A DNA stretch of 64,000 nt, taken from NCBI GenBank assembly GCA_947624965.1, contig CANQMN010000003.1:89757-153756 (forward strand), read 5' to 3'. Position numbers and translations under genes: made by a program. The notes below the pieces were generated by a model. The model did not search any database and was not told the DNA's origin. It worked only from the letters and a program-made list of their open reading frames with translations. Positions 8,461 through 15,855 of the stretch are shown here, one piece after another; the first letter of the stretch is position 1; every line of letters starts with the position of its first letter. This stretch comes from an uncultured Clostridia bacterium (GTDB lineage Bacteria; Bacillota; Clostridia; Christensenellales; Borkfalkiaceae).

Positions 8461-8617
8461 CCCCCTCGCGTTGCGAGGGGGGAGACATTGTCTTGTTTCC
8501 CTTCCCCTCGCAACGCGAGGGAAAACACATTGTTTTTACCTCCCCCTCACGATGTGGGGGCACATTGTTTTTTACCTCCCCCTCGCAACGCGAGGGGGAG
8601 GGTAGGGTGGGGGTGTG
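8456..8617. repeat. Cluster of CCCCCTCGC...GCGAGGGGG palindromes
   Basis: Four inverted repeats: CCCCCTCGCG-TTGCGAGGGGG (8461), CCCCTCGCAACGCGAGGG (about 8505), CCCCCTCACGATGTGGGGG (about 8552), and CCCCCTCGCAACGCGAGGGGG (about 8578). They are joined by links of the type ACATTGTTTTTACCT and end in GAGGGTAGGGTGGGGGTG. Arms are conserved while loops vary (GTT, CAA, ACGAT). Translations across it are shadows; no gene is supported. Confidence 0.85.
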
Positions 8618-8668
8618 CAAAAAATAAGGAAAATCGCGATAATTTTTATAAAAACCGCGTTCAAACGC

Positions 8669-8699
8669 TTGACTTTTTAATACCGGGGGGGGGTACAAT
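8669..8699 (+). promoter_or_regulatory. Promoter with G9 tract in its spacer (possible phase switch)
   Basis: TTGACT (8669-8674) and TACAAT (8694-8699) are 19 bases apart. The last nine spacer bases are all G (8685-8693). Loss of two G would give the optimal 17. Predicted start near 8706, leaving a leader of about 90 bases before the lipoprotein ATG. A second -10-like TATAAT at 8743 lacks a -35 at the right distance. Confidence 0.6.
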
Positions 8700-8796
8700 G
8701 TATTTATACTTCCATATTCCAAGATTTGCCGTTCTATATGCGTATAATATTACAATTATGCAAATCGGGGAAAATTCGGGAAGAGGAGATGCAACC

Positions 8797-10707
8797 ATGA
8801 GAAAGTCGAGAAAATTGTTTCTTACGCTTGCCGCCGTTGCGGCGGCTTGCGCGGCTGTTGCAGGTCTTGCCGCCTGCGACGAAGAACCCGCTCCGCCCCC
8901 GACGGACGGACATACGCACGCGTACGGCGCGTGGACGGTTACCGCAAAGCCCACGGCGGATACGGAAGGGCTCCTCACCAAGACGTGCCCGAACTGCGAC
9001 GCTTCGGCGGAGGGACACACCAAGACGCGCGCGCTTCCCGCGCTCACGGGCGGCGGCTACCTTGCGGGACCCGATTCGGCGACGTGCACGGCGGGCGGCA
9101 GTATCACCTATTCGTGCACGGTGGACGGCGAGGCGATCTCCTTTACCGTGGATACGCCCGCGAAGCAGCACGCGTACGGCGCGTGGGCGGTTACCGCAAA
9201 GCCCACGGCGGATGCGGAAGGGCTCCTCACCAAGACGTGCCCGAACTGCGACGCTTCGGCGGAGGGGCACGCCAAGACGCACGCGCTTCCCGTACTCACG
9301 GACAGCGGCTATCAAAAGACGGAGGACTCGGCGACGTGCACGGCGGGCGGCAGTATCACCTATTCGTGCACGGTGGACGGCGAGGCGATCTCCTTCGACG
9401 TGAATACGTCCAAAAAGGGACATCAAATGGGTCCGCTCGTGGAAGGACGCGAAGCGACCTGCGAGAGCGAGGGCGCCCATGCCTATTACGAGTGCGGGGT
9501 GTGCCATCACAAGTATGCCGATCTCAACGGCGAGGACGAGATCGAGGATATCGTCATTCCCGCGGCGCACGTCTACGAGGCACATCCCTTGGAAGAGGCG
9601 ACCTGCCAAAAAGCGGGCAAGCAGATGCACTACACCTGCGCGAAGTGCAATAAGTTCTTCGACGAGCATAAGACCGAGTGCGACGAGAGCGATCTTGTCA
9701 TTCCGCAAATCGAGCACACGCAGGAATTCTTAAAAAACCATTACACGCCCGCCCAAATCAACGTGAACTACTGCACCGAGATATTTGAAGCGGAGCATTG
9801 GTACTGCACCATGTGCGAAAAATACTTCAATGCGGACATGGAACCCTACGAAAACGAAAGCGCATGGCAGCAACATGCCCCCTTGGGACACGATTTCGAC
9901 GGCGCCGAATTGGTCCCCGCCGTGGACGCGACTTGCACGACGTCCGGCATGCCCGCACACTACGAGTGCAACAGGTGCCACGAGTATTACGCCACGAATG
10001 AAGCGGCGGCTACGAACAATACGCCCGTTCAGGAAATTCCCGCAATGGGACATCATTGGGTGAGCGAAGGCGAGCTCGGCGACCCTGTTCCCGGAGGCGG
10101 CAAGATCAGCATAAAATGCGACAATGCGAATTGTAACGAGAAGCAGGAGATCGACTACAAGGACGCGCCCGCCTTGACGGGGACAACCGTCGCTAACGCC
10201 GTCCAAATCGACGGCGCGGGACAGTACTATATCAAGGGTACGGCGGCAACCAATTTGCTGTTCTCCATTCCCATCACAAAGGCGGGAACGTATCACGTCG
10301 ATTTCATCAATCTCGATGCAAGCAGCAGAAACATTACATTTGCCCAAGTATCAAATGGGATAGTACATGTATTCGATGAGGCGGGAACGTCGCGGATGAC
10401 CGCACGTTTTACCAATCCTAGGACCGATAATAAATTCCCTGTAATGAGCAATACATACGGCAGTTTAACGGGAGAACTTTTGAGCAGTAGCGGACCTTAC
10501 CGTTGGTTTGAGTTTCAGGCGGAGGAGTCGCTTGTGGGCGGAAAGATCGTGTTTGGTATCAAGTTAAACAGCGCAAGCGCGGACAGCCCGTTCCCCGCCG
10601 TTATCGACGTAAAGATCACGGATCCCGCACCCGAAGAGAGTAGCGCGCGCATCGCGGCGCACCTCGAAGCGATGCTTCCGACCGAACGCCAGCTTGCTCT
10701 GTACTGA
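8797..10707 (+). CDS. Cysteine-rich surface lipoprotein with repeats
   Basis: 636 residues. The start is the ATG at 8797 (AAGAGGAG upstream), which opens a clear lipoprotein signal: MRKSRK, a hydrophobic stretch, then lipobox GLAAC. Longer upstream extensions run through palindromes and are not real. The mature part has at least two near-identical units of about 78 residues (HAYGAWxVTAKPTADxEGLLTKTCPNCDASAEGH, then SATCTAGGSITYSCTVDGEAIS). More divergent units follow (ATCESEGAHAYYECGVCHHKY, ATCQKAGKQMHYTCAKCNKFF, ATCTTSGMPAHYECNRCHEYY). CxxC pairs suggest metal- or disulfide-stabilised modules. Residues around 450-600 look like a beta-sandwich. The last 26 residues copy the tail of the gene at 7679. 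Function unknown; probably adhesion or ligand binding. Confidence 0.8.
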   Translation: MRKSRKLFLTLAAVAAACAAVAGLAACDEEPAPPPTDGHTHAYGAWTVTAKPTADTEGLLTKTCPNCDASAEGHTKTRALPALTGGGYLAGPDSATCTAGGSITYSCTVDGEAISFTVDTPAKQHAYGAWAVTAKPTADAEGLLTKTCPNCDASAEGHAKTHALPVLTDSGYQKTEDSATCTAGGSITYSCTVDGEAISFDVNTSKKGHQMGPLVEGREATCESEGAHAYYECGVCHHKYADLNGEDEIEDIVIPAAHVYEAHPLEEATCQKAGKQMHYTCAKCNKFFDEHKTECDESDLVIPQIEHTQEFLKNHYTPAQINVNYCTEIFEAEHWYCTMCEKYFNADMEPYENESAWQQHAPLGHDFDGAELVPAVDATCTTSGMPAHYECNRCHEYYATNEAAATNNTPVQEIPAMGHHWVSEGELGDPVPGGGKISIKCDNANCNEKQEIDYKDAPALTGTTVANAVQIDGAGQYYIKGTAATNLLFSIPITKAGTYHVDFINLDASSRNITFAQVSNGIVHVFDEAGTSRMTARFTNPRTDNKFPVMSNTYGSLTGELLSSSGPYRWFEFQAEESLVGGKIVFGIKLNSASADSPFPAVIDVKITDPAPEESSARIAAHLEAMLPTERQLALY

Positions 10708-10810
10708 CAAAACATAGAAAATAAAAAGGGGACGCAACCTTGCGTCCCCTTTTTGTACATTTTTCGCCGCTCTTGCCCGTCTCTTTTCCCCTCGCCTTTC
10801 TCTCTCTTAC
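10630..10810. repeat. Duplicated 3'-end segment, copy 2
   Basis: Copy of 8264-8460. It supplies the lipoprotein's final residues, PEESSARIAAHLEAMLP, against PEESGARIAAHLEGLLP in the source protein. It also supplies the stop region, the terminator and the downstream pyrimidine tract. The middle of the copy has diverged more than its ends. Confidence 0.8.
10723..10755 (+). terminator. Rho-independent terminator
   Basis: AAAAAGGGGACGC, loop AACCTT, GCGTCCCCTTTTT. The stem is one G:C pair longer than its relative at 8374. It ends transcription of the lipoprotein gene and may act in both directions. Confidence 0.85.
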
Positions 10811-11042
10811 CTCCCCCTCGCAACGCGAGGGGGAGGGTAGGGTGGGGGTGTGGCTCTTCACTCCTCGCCTTTCTAGGTCCCCCCTCGCAACGCGAGGGGG
10901 GACACATTGTTTTTTACCTTCCCCTCACCATGTGAGGGGGGACACATTGTCTTGTTTACCTCCCCTTACGATGTGAGGGGAGACACATAGTTTTTTACCT
11001 CCCCTTCACGAAGTGAGGGGGAGGGTAGGGTGGGGGTGTGGC
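10809..11042. repeat. Cluster of GC-rich palindromes
   Basis: At least five members: CCCCCTCGCAACGCGAGGGGG (10813 and near 10880), CCCCTCACCATGTGAGGGG (about 10921), CCCCTTACGATGTGAGGGG (about 10964) and CCCCTTCACGAAGTGAGGGG (about 11001). The first and last are followed by GAGGGTAGGGTGGGGGTGTGGCTCTTCACTCCTCG-type text, so a unit of about 190 bases is itself repeated. No gene supported. Confidence 0.85.
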
Positions 11043-11118
11043 TCTTCACTCCTCGTCTTTCCCGTTAGATCCGTCCCTCTCCGAGGGGGCGGAGATCGCG
11101 AAAAAAGGGGGAAAGCGC

Positions 11119-11147
11119 TTGCTTTTTCCGCGCCGTCATGCTATAAT
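11119..11147 (+). promoter_or_regulatory. Promoter of the M18 aminopeptidase gene
   Basis: TTGCTT, 17 bases, TATAAT with TGC before it (extended -10). Predicted start about 11154, with an ACGGAGGG ribosome binding site at 11163-11170. Confidence 0.75.
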
Positions 11148-11175
11148 GTTCCAAGTGAATTTACGGAGGGATTTT

Positions 11176-12579
11176 ATGTCTGAAAAAGAAAAGAGCGCAG
11201 GGCAAACGTTGGAGGAGAAACTCTCCTACCAAAAGAGGAACTATTACGAGATCGCCTCGAAGAAGGAGCTCGCGGAGATATACGGCTATGCGGAGGGGTA
11301 CAAGAAGTTCCTCGACGAGAGCAAGACGGAGCGCGAGGCATGCGAAACTTCCGTCCGTCTCGCGCAGGAGAAGGGCTTTACGGAGTACCGCTTCGGCGAT
11401 CCGCTCAAAGCGGGCGACAAGAAGTACTTCATCAACCGCGGAAAATCCGTCGTCGTGTTCCGCATCGGCACGAAGAATTTGGAACAGGACGGCATGCGCA
11501 TCATCGCGTCCCACATCGACGCGCCGCGCGTGGACATCAAGCAGAATCCTCTCTATGAGGACTCCGGCATGGCGTTCTTGAAAACGCATTACTACGGCGG
11601 CATCAAAAAGTATCAGTGGACGGCGATCCCGCTCGCCCTGCACGGTGCGGTCGTGCTCGCGGACGGGAGAAAGGTGGACATCCGCGTGGGCGAGGACGCG
11701 GGCGACCCCGTGTTCTATATCAACGACCTTTTGCCCCATCTCGGACAGGAACAGATGGCGGGCAAGGCGACGAGGATCATTGAGGGCGAACAGCTCAACG
11801 TCGTCGTCGGCGGATTGCCCTATGCGGACGAGAAGGCGAAGGAGAAGATCAAGCTCACCGTTCTCGCCGCGCTCAACGAAAAATACGGCATGCACGAGGA
11901 AGATTTCCTCTCCGCGGAGATCTCCGCCGTTCCCGCCTATCCCGCGCGCGACATCGGCTTTGACAGAGCCCTCATCGGCGCGTACGGACACGACGACAGG
12001 GTGTGCGCCTATCCCGCGCTGACCGCCTTGCTCGACTGCGAGAGCGAGCACACCGTGCTCGCCATGCTCGTGGATAAGGAGGAGATCGGCAGCGACGGCA
12101 CCACGGGCATGCAGTGCAAGGTGTACGAGGACCTCATGGAGGAGATCTCCGTCGCCCTCGGCGCGAACTTCCGCAAGGTGCGCTTCGCTTCCAAGTGCCT
12201 TTCCTCGGACGTTACCGCGGCGTACGACCCCAATTTTGCGGGCGTGTACGAGAAGAACAATTCCGCCATTCTCTCCTGCGGAACGGCGATGTGCAAGTTT
12301 ACGGGTTCGCACGGGAAGTCAAATTCGAGCGACGCTTCCGCGGAGTTCGTGGGCGAGGTGCGCAGAATGTTCGCGAAGGAGAACGTCGTCTGGCAGACCG
12401 CGGAGCTCGGCAAGGTGGATGCGGGCGGCGGCGGCACGGTCGCGAAGTTCATCGCCAACCTCAATATCGATACGGTCGATTTGGGCGTGCCCGTCATCTC
12501 CATGCATGCGCCGTGGGAACTCGTCTCCAAGGCGGACGTGTACAGCAATTACAGGGCGTTTTTGGCTTTCATGAAGTAA
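11176..12579 (+). CDS. M18 family aminopeptidase
   Basis: 467 residues from ATG 11176, chosen because it follows the promoter and ACGGAGGG. M18 enzymes are cytoplasmic dinuclear zinc peptidases that remove N-terminal residues, often acidic ones. Ligand motifs visible: ASHIDAPRVD (His and neighbouring Asp), the bridging Asp in the GAYGHDDRVC region, DKEEIGSDG with the catalytic Glu pair, and the late His in VISMHAPWELVSKAD. The C-terminal GGGGTVAKF segment is typical. Monocistronic; followed by the hairpin array. It belongs to peptide turnover, like pepV and the M16 protease elsewhere in the window. Confidence 0.92.
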   Translation: MSEKEKSAGQTLEEKLSYQKRNYYEIASKKELAEIYGYAEGYKKFLDESKTEREACETSVRLAQEKGFTEYRFGDPLKAGDKKYFINRGKSVVVFRIGTKNLEQDGMRIIASHIDAPRVDIKQNPLYEDSGMAFLKTHYYGGIKKYQWTAIPLALHGAVVLADGRKVDIRVGEDAGDPVFYINDLLPHLGQEQMAGKATRIIEGEQLNVVVGGLPYADEKAKEKIKLTVLAALNEKYGMHEEDFLSAEISAVPAYPARDIGFDRALIGAYGHDDRVCAYPALTALLDCESEHTVLAMLVDKEEIGSDGTTGMQCKVYEDLMEEISVALGANFRKVRFASKCLSSDVTAAYDPNFAGVYEKNNSAILSCGTAMCKFTGSHGKSNSSDASAEFVGEVRRMFAKENVVWQTAELGKVDAGGGGTVAKFIANLNIDTVDLGVPVISMHAPWELVSKADVYSNYRAFLAFMK

Positions 12580-12595
12580 AAGAGGAAAAGTTTTC

Positions 12596-13186
12596 CTTTA
12601 ATATTCCCACAAAAAAATCTTTTGCGTGTGCGCAAAAGATTTTTTTGTGATTTATCCCCCCACCCAACCCTCCCCCCTTGAAAAGGGGGGAGGTAAATAG
12701 AGGAAATAAGAAAAAATTTCCTTAACTTTCCCCAGTAAACGGGGGGCTATAAATTACTGCGCGGAGCAGGGTCTCCCTGCGGTAGCGCACCCCATTTGCG
12801 CGATCCTTCGCGCTTATTGTCGGGGCGAGCGTATTCGAGCCGCAATTCGATATCCCATACAAGTTCCATTCCCACAAAAAAATCTTTTGCGTGTGCGCAA
12901 AAGATTTTTTTGTGATTTATCCCCCCACCCAACCCCTCCCCCCTTGGAAAGGGGGGAGGTAAATAGAGGCAATAGGAAAAAATTTCTTTAACTTTCCCCG
13001 CCTAAACAGGGGGGCTATAAATTACTGCGCGGAGCAAAACCGCGCTTTTGCGGTAGCGCACGCAATTTGCGCGATCCTTCGCGCTTATTGTCGGGGAGAG
13101 CGCATTCGAGCCGCAATTCGATATCCCATACAAGTTCCATTCCCACAAAAAAATCTTTTGCGTGTGCGCAAAAGATTTTTTTGTGA
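12596..13186. repeat. Tandem array of a ~267-bp unit bounded by long hairpins
   Basis: The hairpin CACAAAAAAATCTTTTGCG-TGTG-CGCAAAAGATTTTTTTGTG occurs at about 12607, 12873 and 13142, a spacing of about 267 bases. Between copies lie CCCCCCTT...AAGGGGGGAGGT palindromes, an ACTTTCCCC...GGGGGGCTATAAATTACTGCGCGGAGC segment, TTGCGCGATCCTTCGCGC and TTATTGTCGGGG. The two full units differ in a short variable patch (AGGGTCTCCCT versus AAAACCGCGCTTTTGCGG, each a small hairpin at the same place). The first hairpin also acts as terminator for the aminopeptidase. No gene is supported. Confidence 0.85.
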
Positions 13187-13459
13187 AAAAAAACTGTGAG
13201 AGCTTTTTTTGTTGCGACCCACCGAAGCGGGAACGCGACAGGTAACTCCGACAAAGCTACCTTATGGCACACGTGCGGCTCCGTTTAGTGCTGCTGTATC
13301 CCTACCCTGACACGGTTCGCGGACGCGCGTTGCATAAGACCTTGTTATCAACATTCCTTATCGCGTGCAGCCTTCCATAGACCACACCGAGAAAAGCGTT
13401 CGGCTCTGCTATAGCGGATTGCAGATACAGGGCACCGCTAACTCCCCACCTATCACAGC
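13186..13459 (-). ncRNA. ffs: Signal recognition particle RNA, large bacterial type
   Basis: Read on the minus strand, the 5' part has GGTGCCCTGTATCTGCAATCC then CTATAGCAGAGCCGAACGC, matching the Alu-domain start of Bacillus scRNA. Helix 8 is intact at 13291-13311: GTCAGG, a GUA/UAC stem with GGGA tetraloop, then AGCAGC. The 5' end (CTGTGA) pairs with the 3' end (TCACAG), followed by eight T (13186-13193). Length about 266. With Ffh it targets SecY substrates to the membrane. Confidence 0.92.
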
Positions 13460-13465
13460 AAAAAT

Positions 13466-13494
13466 AGTATAGCCGATTTCGGAGTGTTTTGCAA
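13466..13494 (-). promoter_or_regulatory. Promoter of the SRP RNA
   Basis: On the minus strand TTGCAA (13494-13489), 17 bases, TATACT (13471-13466). The start 7 bases later falls at 13459, exactly the 5' end expected from the RNA structure. Confidence 0.8.
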
Positions 13495-13514
13495 GCGATT
13501 TCGGGAGGGAATTT

Positions 13515-13850
13515 TCAGCGTTCGTGCGCGAAGGAGACGAGAAGTTCGAGTTGCCTTTCGGCGAATTTTTTCGATTGCGGATCCAAAGATCGGTAGAGAC
13601 GGACGAGTTCGCGCTCCTTCTCGGTGAGCGCATAGGGGAGGGGAGCCTGTTCTCTGCCCGCGAGATAGTCGAGCGAGCACTCGAAATAATCGGCATAGGC
13701 GATGAGACTGTCCAATTGCGGCATATGCGATTTTTCGTGCGTCGCGATCGTGGTCTGCCCGAGCCCGAGCGCGTCCGCGAGCTGTTTTTGCGTTAAGCCG
13801 TTTTCTACCCTCAATTCCTTCAAACGTTTATTGATCGTCATATTTTCCAT
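13515..13850 (-). CDS. XRE-family transcriptional regulator
   Basis: 111 residues. The N-terminal helix-turn-helix is clear (INKRLKELRVENGLTQKQLADALGLGQTTIATHEK, residues about 5-40), followed by LDSLIAYADYFECSLDYLAGRE. The C-terminal 40 residues are a charged helix likely used for dimerisation (TEKERELVRLYRSLDPQSKKFAERQ). It is divergent from the zinc-ribbon membrane gene. TATCAAA motifs in the shared region are its likely operators. A second Met three codons in (MTINKR) is an alternative start. Confidence 0.88.
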   Translation of the reverse strand: MENMTINKRLKELRVENGLTQKQLADALGLGQTTIATHEKSHMPQLDSLIAYADYFECSLDYLAGREQAPLPYALTEKERELVRLYRSLDPQSKKFAERQLELLVSFAHER

Positions 13851-13883
13851 ATCTCAAATTTAGCATTATTATGCTTAAAAGTA

Positions 13884-13937
13884 TTGACAAATTATCAAAA
13901 TGTCGTTATAATAAGAAAAAATATCAAAGTTTTGATA
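13884..13937 (+). promoter_or_regulatory. Consensus promoter with TATCAAA operator
   Basis: TTGACA (13884-13889), 17 bases, TATAAT (13907-13912). Inverted repeat TATCAAA-GT-TTTGATA lies at 13922-13937, just after the predicted start, and a half-site TTATCAAAA lies in the spacer (about 13892). This arrangement suits steric repression by the divergent XRE protein. Confidence 0.7.
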
Positions 13938-13957
13938 AAAAACAAAAGGAGAACAAT

Positions 13958-14809
13958 ATGTCATTGATAAAGCGTCCCGAATGCGGGAACGAGGTCTCGG
14001 ACAAGGCAAAAACGTGTCCTCATTGCGGGTATGAATTGATCGCCGAGCCCGCAAATTCCGTCCCCGCCGCCCCGCAAGCGTCCGCGCCTGCGCAAGGAAA
14101 GCAACCCTCTGCGTCCGCAAACGCAGCCCAAAAATCCGCTCCCGCGCCGAAAGTATCGTCCGAAAGGGATTTGGGCAAGGCATGGGAGGCGGCTTGTCCC
14201 GTGGATGTAAAGCGGAAAAAGAGCCTTCGGACATTGGATATCTTCCTTGGCATATGCGTCGGTATCCCGCTTCTTCTTCTTTTATTGCAATTGATCGATG
14301 TGATCCTTCCCTTGAACAAAGAGACTTTGTTCGAGCCCGGCTATGCCGTGAAGTGCAAAAATTTTATTGACGATGTATTCACCGCGGGCATTGTTCTGTC
14401 TTGTGCCGCCTTCGTCGTTCGCTTTGTTCTATTGTATTGGCGGAGTTACGCGGTTGCGCGGTGGCTGAAAAAGGGGGAATTTGATGCGGCAACTTATTTC
14501 AAAAAGATAGGAGGTAAGTGGTATTTGGAGGCATATTGCGCGTTTGCACCTCACGGAAAAGCTGTGTTGGGGATCTATTGTCTTTCATTCAGTTTTACTC
14601 AAATCGGTTTCATCTTTGGGGATTGGGTGTTTCATGAAGGGGCAATCGCACGTTTGGAATATATGCTCATCGGGTCGGAAGTTTCCTTCTCGGCTATGGT
14701 TGTTCCGCTCATCGTTATGTTGGTATTTACCGTATTGACGTTTGCTATCGATCTTGCTATATATTTTACCTGTAAAAATTTCATTAAAAAACGCTTTCTC
14801 CAAGGCTGA
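13958..14809 (+). CDS. Zinc-ribbon membrane protein
   Basis: 283 residues from ATG 13958 (AAAGGAGAAC upstream). The N terminus is a zinc-ribbon of the CPxCG type, but the first cysteine appears to be replaced by Arg (KRPECGNEV, then TCPHCGYEL), leaving three cysteines. CGT differs from the expected TGT by one base. A Pro/Ala-rich linker (about residues 28-70) follows, then four hydrophobic segments at about 95-120, 135-160, 205-225 and 240-270. The base composition is lower in GC than its neighbours, which may indicate a later arrival. Function unknown; expression probably set by the divergent XRE repressor. Confidence 0.7.
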   Translation: MSLIKRPECGNEVSDKAKTCPHCGYELIAEPANSVPAAPQASAPAQGKQPSASANAAQKSAPAPKVSSERDLGKAWEAACPVDVKRKKSLRTLDIFLGICVGIPLLLLLLQLIDVILPLNKETLFEPGYAVKCKNFIDDVFTAGIVLSCAAFVVRFVLLYWRSYAVARWLKKGEFDAATYFKKIGGKWYLEAYCAFAPHGKAVLGIYCLSFSFTQIGFIFGDWVFHEGAIARLEYMLIGSEVSFSAMVVPLIVMLVFTVLTFAIDLAIYFTCKNFIKKRFLQG

Positions 14810-14885
14810 AAAAAGCGCTCCGTTTTTGCCTCCCATGAGCGGGGAGGCTTTTTTGATTGCGGGCAAAAATGCGCCGCCGAAAGCC

Positions 14886-14914
14886 TTGTCTTTTCCCGTA
14901 GAAAGTGCTATAAT
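14886..14914 (+). promoter_or_regulatory. Promoter of mrp
   Basis: TTGTCT, 17 bases, TGC-TATAAT. Predicted start near 14921, then AAAGGAGGAAGCT before the ATG at 14939. Confidence 0.75.
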
Positions 14915-14938
14915 AGGCGGGAAAGAAAGGAGGAAGCT

Positions 14939-15787
14939 ATGGCAAATTGCACGCACGATTGCTCGACGTGCAGCGGAAGCTGTTCTTCGAGAAACAAAAA
15001 TTCTTTCATCAAGCCTTTGCACAAGGGATCCCGCGTCAAGAAGGTAATTGCCGTCGCGAGCGGAAAGGGGGGCGTGGGGAAATCCCTCGTCGCTTCGCTT
15101 CTTGCCGTGCGCGCCGCCGCGCGGGGATATCGCGTCGCCCTGCTCGATGCGGACATCACGGGTCCCTCGCTTCCCAAGGCGTTCGGCGTCCATGCGCAGG
15201 CGACGGGCAGCGACGGCGAGATCTACCCCGTGGAGACGAAGAGCGGCATTCAGCTTATGTCGATGAACTGTCTTTTGGAGCACGAGGACGACCCCGTTGT
15301 GTGGCGCGGCGCGCTCATTGCGGGCGCGGCGGTCCAGTTTTGGACGGACGTCGTATGGAAGGACGTGGACGTCATGTTCATCGACATGCCGCCCGGCACG
15401 GGGGACGTGCCGCTCTCGGTGTTCCAGAGCATTCCGCTCTCGGGCATCGTCGTCGTTACGACGCCGCAGGACCTCGTGGAGATGGTGGTAAGCAAAGCCG
15501 TGAATATGGCGAAGCTCATGAACGTACCCATTCTCGGGCTCGCGGAGAACATGAGCTATTTTCGGTGCCCCTCCTGCGGGAAGGTCCACGAGCTGTTCGG
15601 TCCGAGCAAGGCGGAAAAGCTCGCGAAGAAGTACGGCATTCCCGCGACGGCGCGCATTCCCGTGGACGGCACGCTTGCCGCGCTCTCGGACGGGGGCAGG
15701 ATAGAGGAAGCGACGACGGACGAATTGGCGGAGATCTTCGCCGAGATCGAAGGGGCGCGGACGATCGCAGATCACACGTCCCGTTGA
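14939..15787 (+). CDS. Mrp/NBP35-family iron-sulfur cluster carrier ATPase
   Basis: 282 residues. Deviant Walker A SGKGGVGKS is at about residues 41-49, with the LDADITGPSLPK switch and FIDMPPGTGD. The N terminus has four clustered cysteines (CTHDCSTCSGSC), and a CPSC pair near residue 208 is the canonical Fe-S bridging CxxC of Mrp dimers. Mrp carries 4Fe-4S clusters to apoproteins. Here it stands alone with its own promoter and terminator. Confidence 0.92.
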   Translation: MANCTHDCSTCSGSCSSRNKNSFIKPLHKGSRVKKVIAVASGKGGVGKSLVASLLAVRAAARGYRVALLDADITGPSLPKAFGVHAQATGSDGEIYPVETKSGIQLMSMNCLLEHEDDPVVWRGALIAGAAVQFWTDVVWKDVDVMFIDMPPGTGDVPLSVFQSIPLSGIVVVTTPQDLVEMVVSKAVNMAKLMNVPILGLAENMSYFRCPSCGKVHELFGPSKAEKLAKKYGIPATARIPVDGTLAALSDGGRIEEATTDELAEIFAEIEGARTIADHTSR

Positions 15788-15810
15788 GCGTTCTTCGCAC
15801 GGAGAGATAA

Positions 15811-15844
15811 AAAAATCGGGGAGGCAAACCGCCTCCCCGATTTT
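15811..15844. terminator. Bidirectional terminator between convergent genes
   Basis: AAAAATCGGGGAGGC, loop AAACC, GCCTCCCCGATTTT. A-rich and T-rich flanks make it work for mrp on the plus strand and for the Pro/Glu-repeat gene on the minus strand. Confidence 0.9.
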
Positions 15845-15855
15845 GTTCGCTCTGA

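Noticed and set aside
4712..8722. A very long open frame on the minus strand opposite the ribosomal genes
   Set aside because: It is the complement of well-conserved ribosomal and rpoA genes, has low-complexity His/Arg/Asp-rich content and no start signals. High GC content keeps antisense frames open.
8389..8796. A longer start for the Cys-rich lipoprotein running through the palindromes
   Set aside because: The extension has no family-like sequence, starts inside a terminator and would bury the lipoprotein signal. The ATG at 8797 follows AAGAGGAG.
13186..13200. The hairpin at 13142 as part of the SRP RNA
   Set aside because: The SRP RNA ends at its own T tract (13186-13193), and the hairpin belongs to the tandem array seen twice more without an SRP gene.
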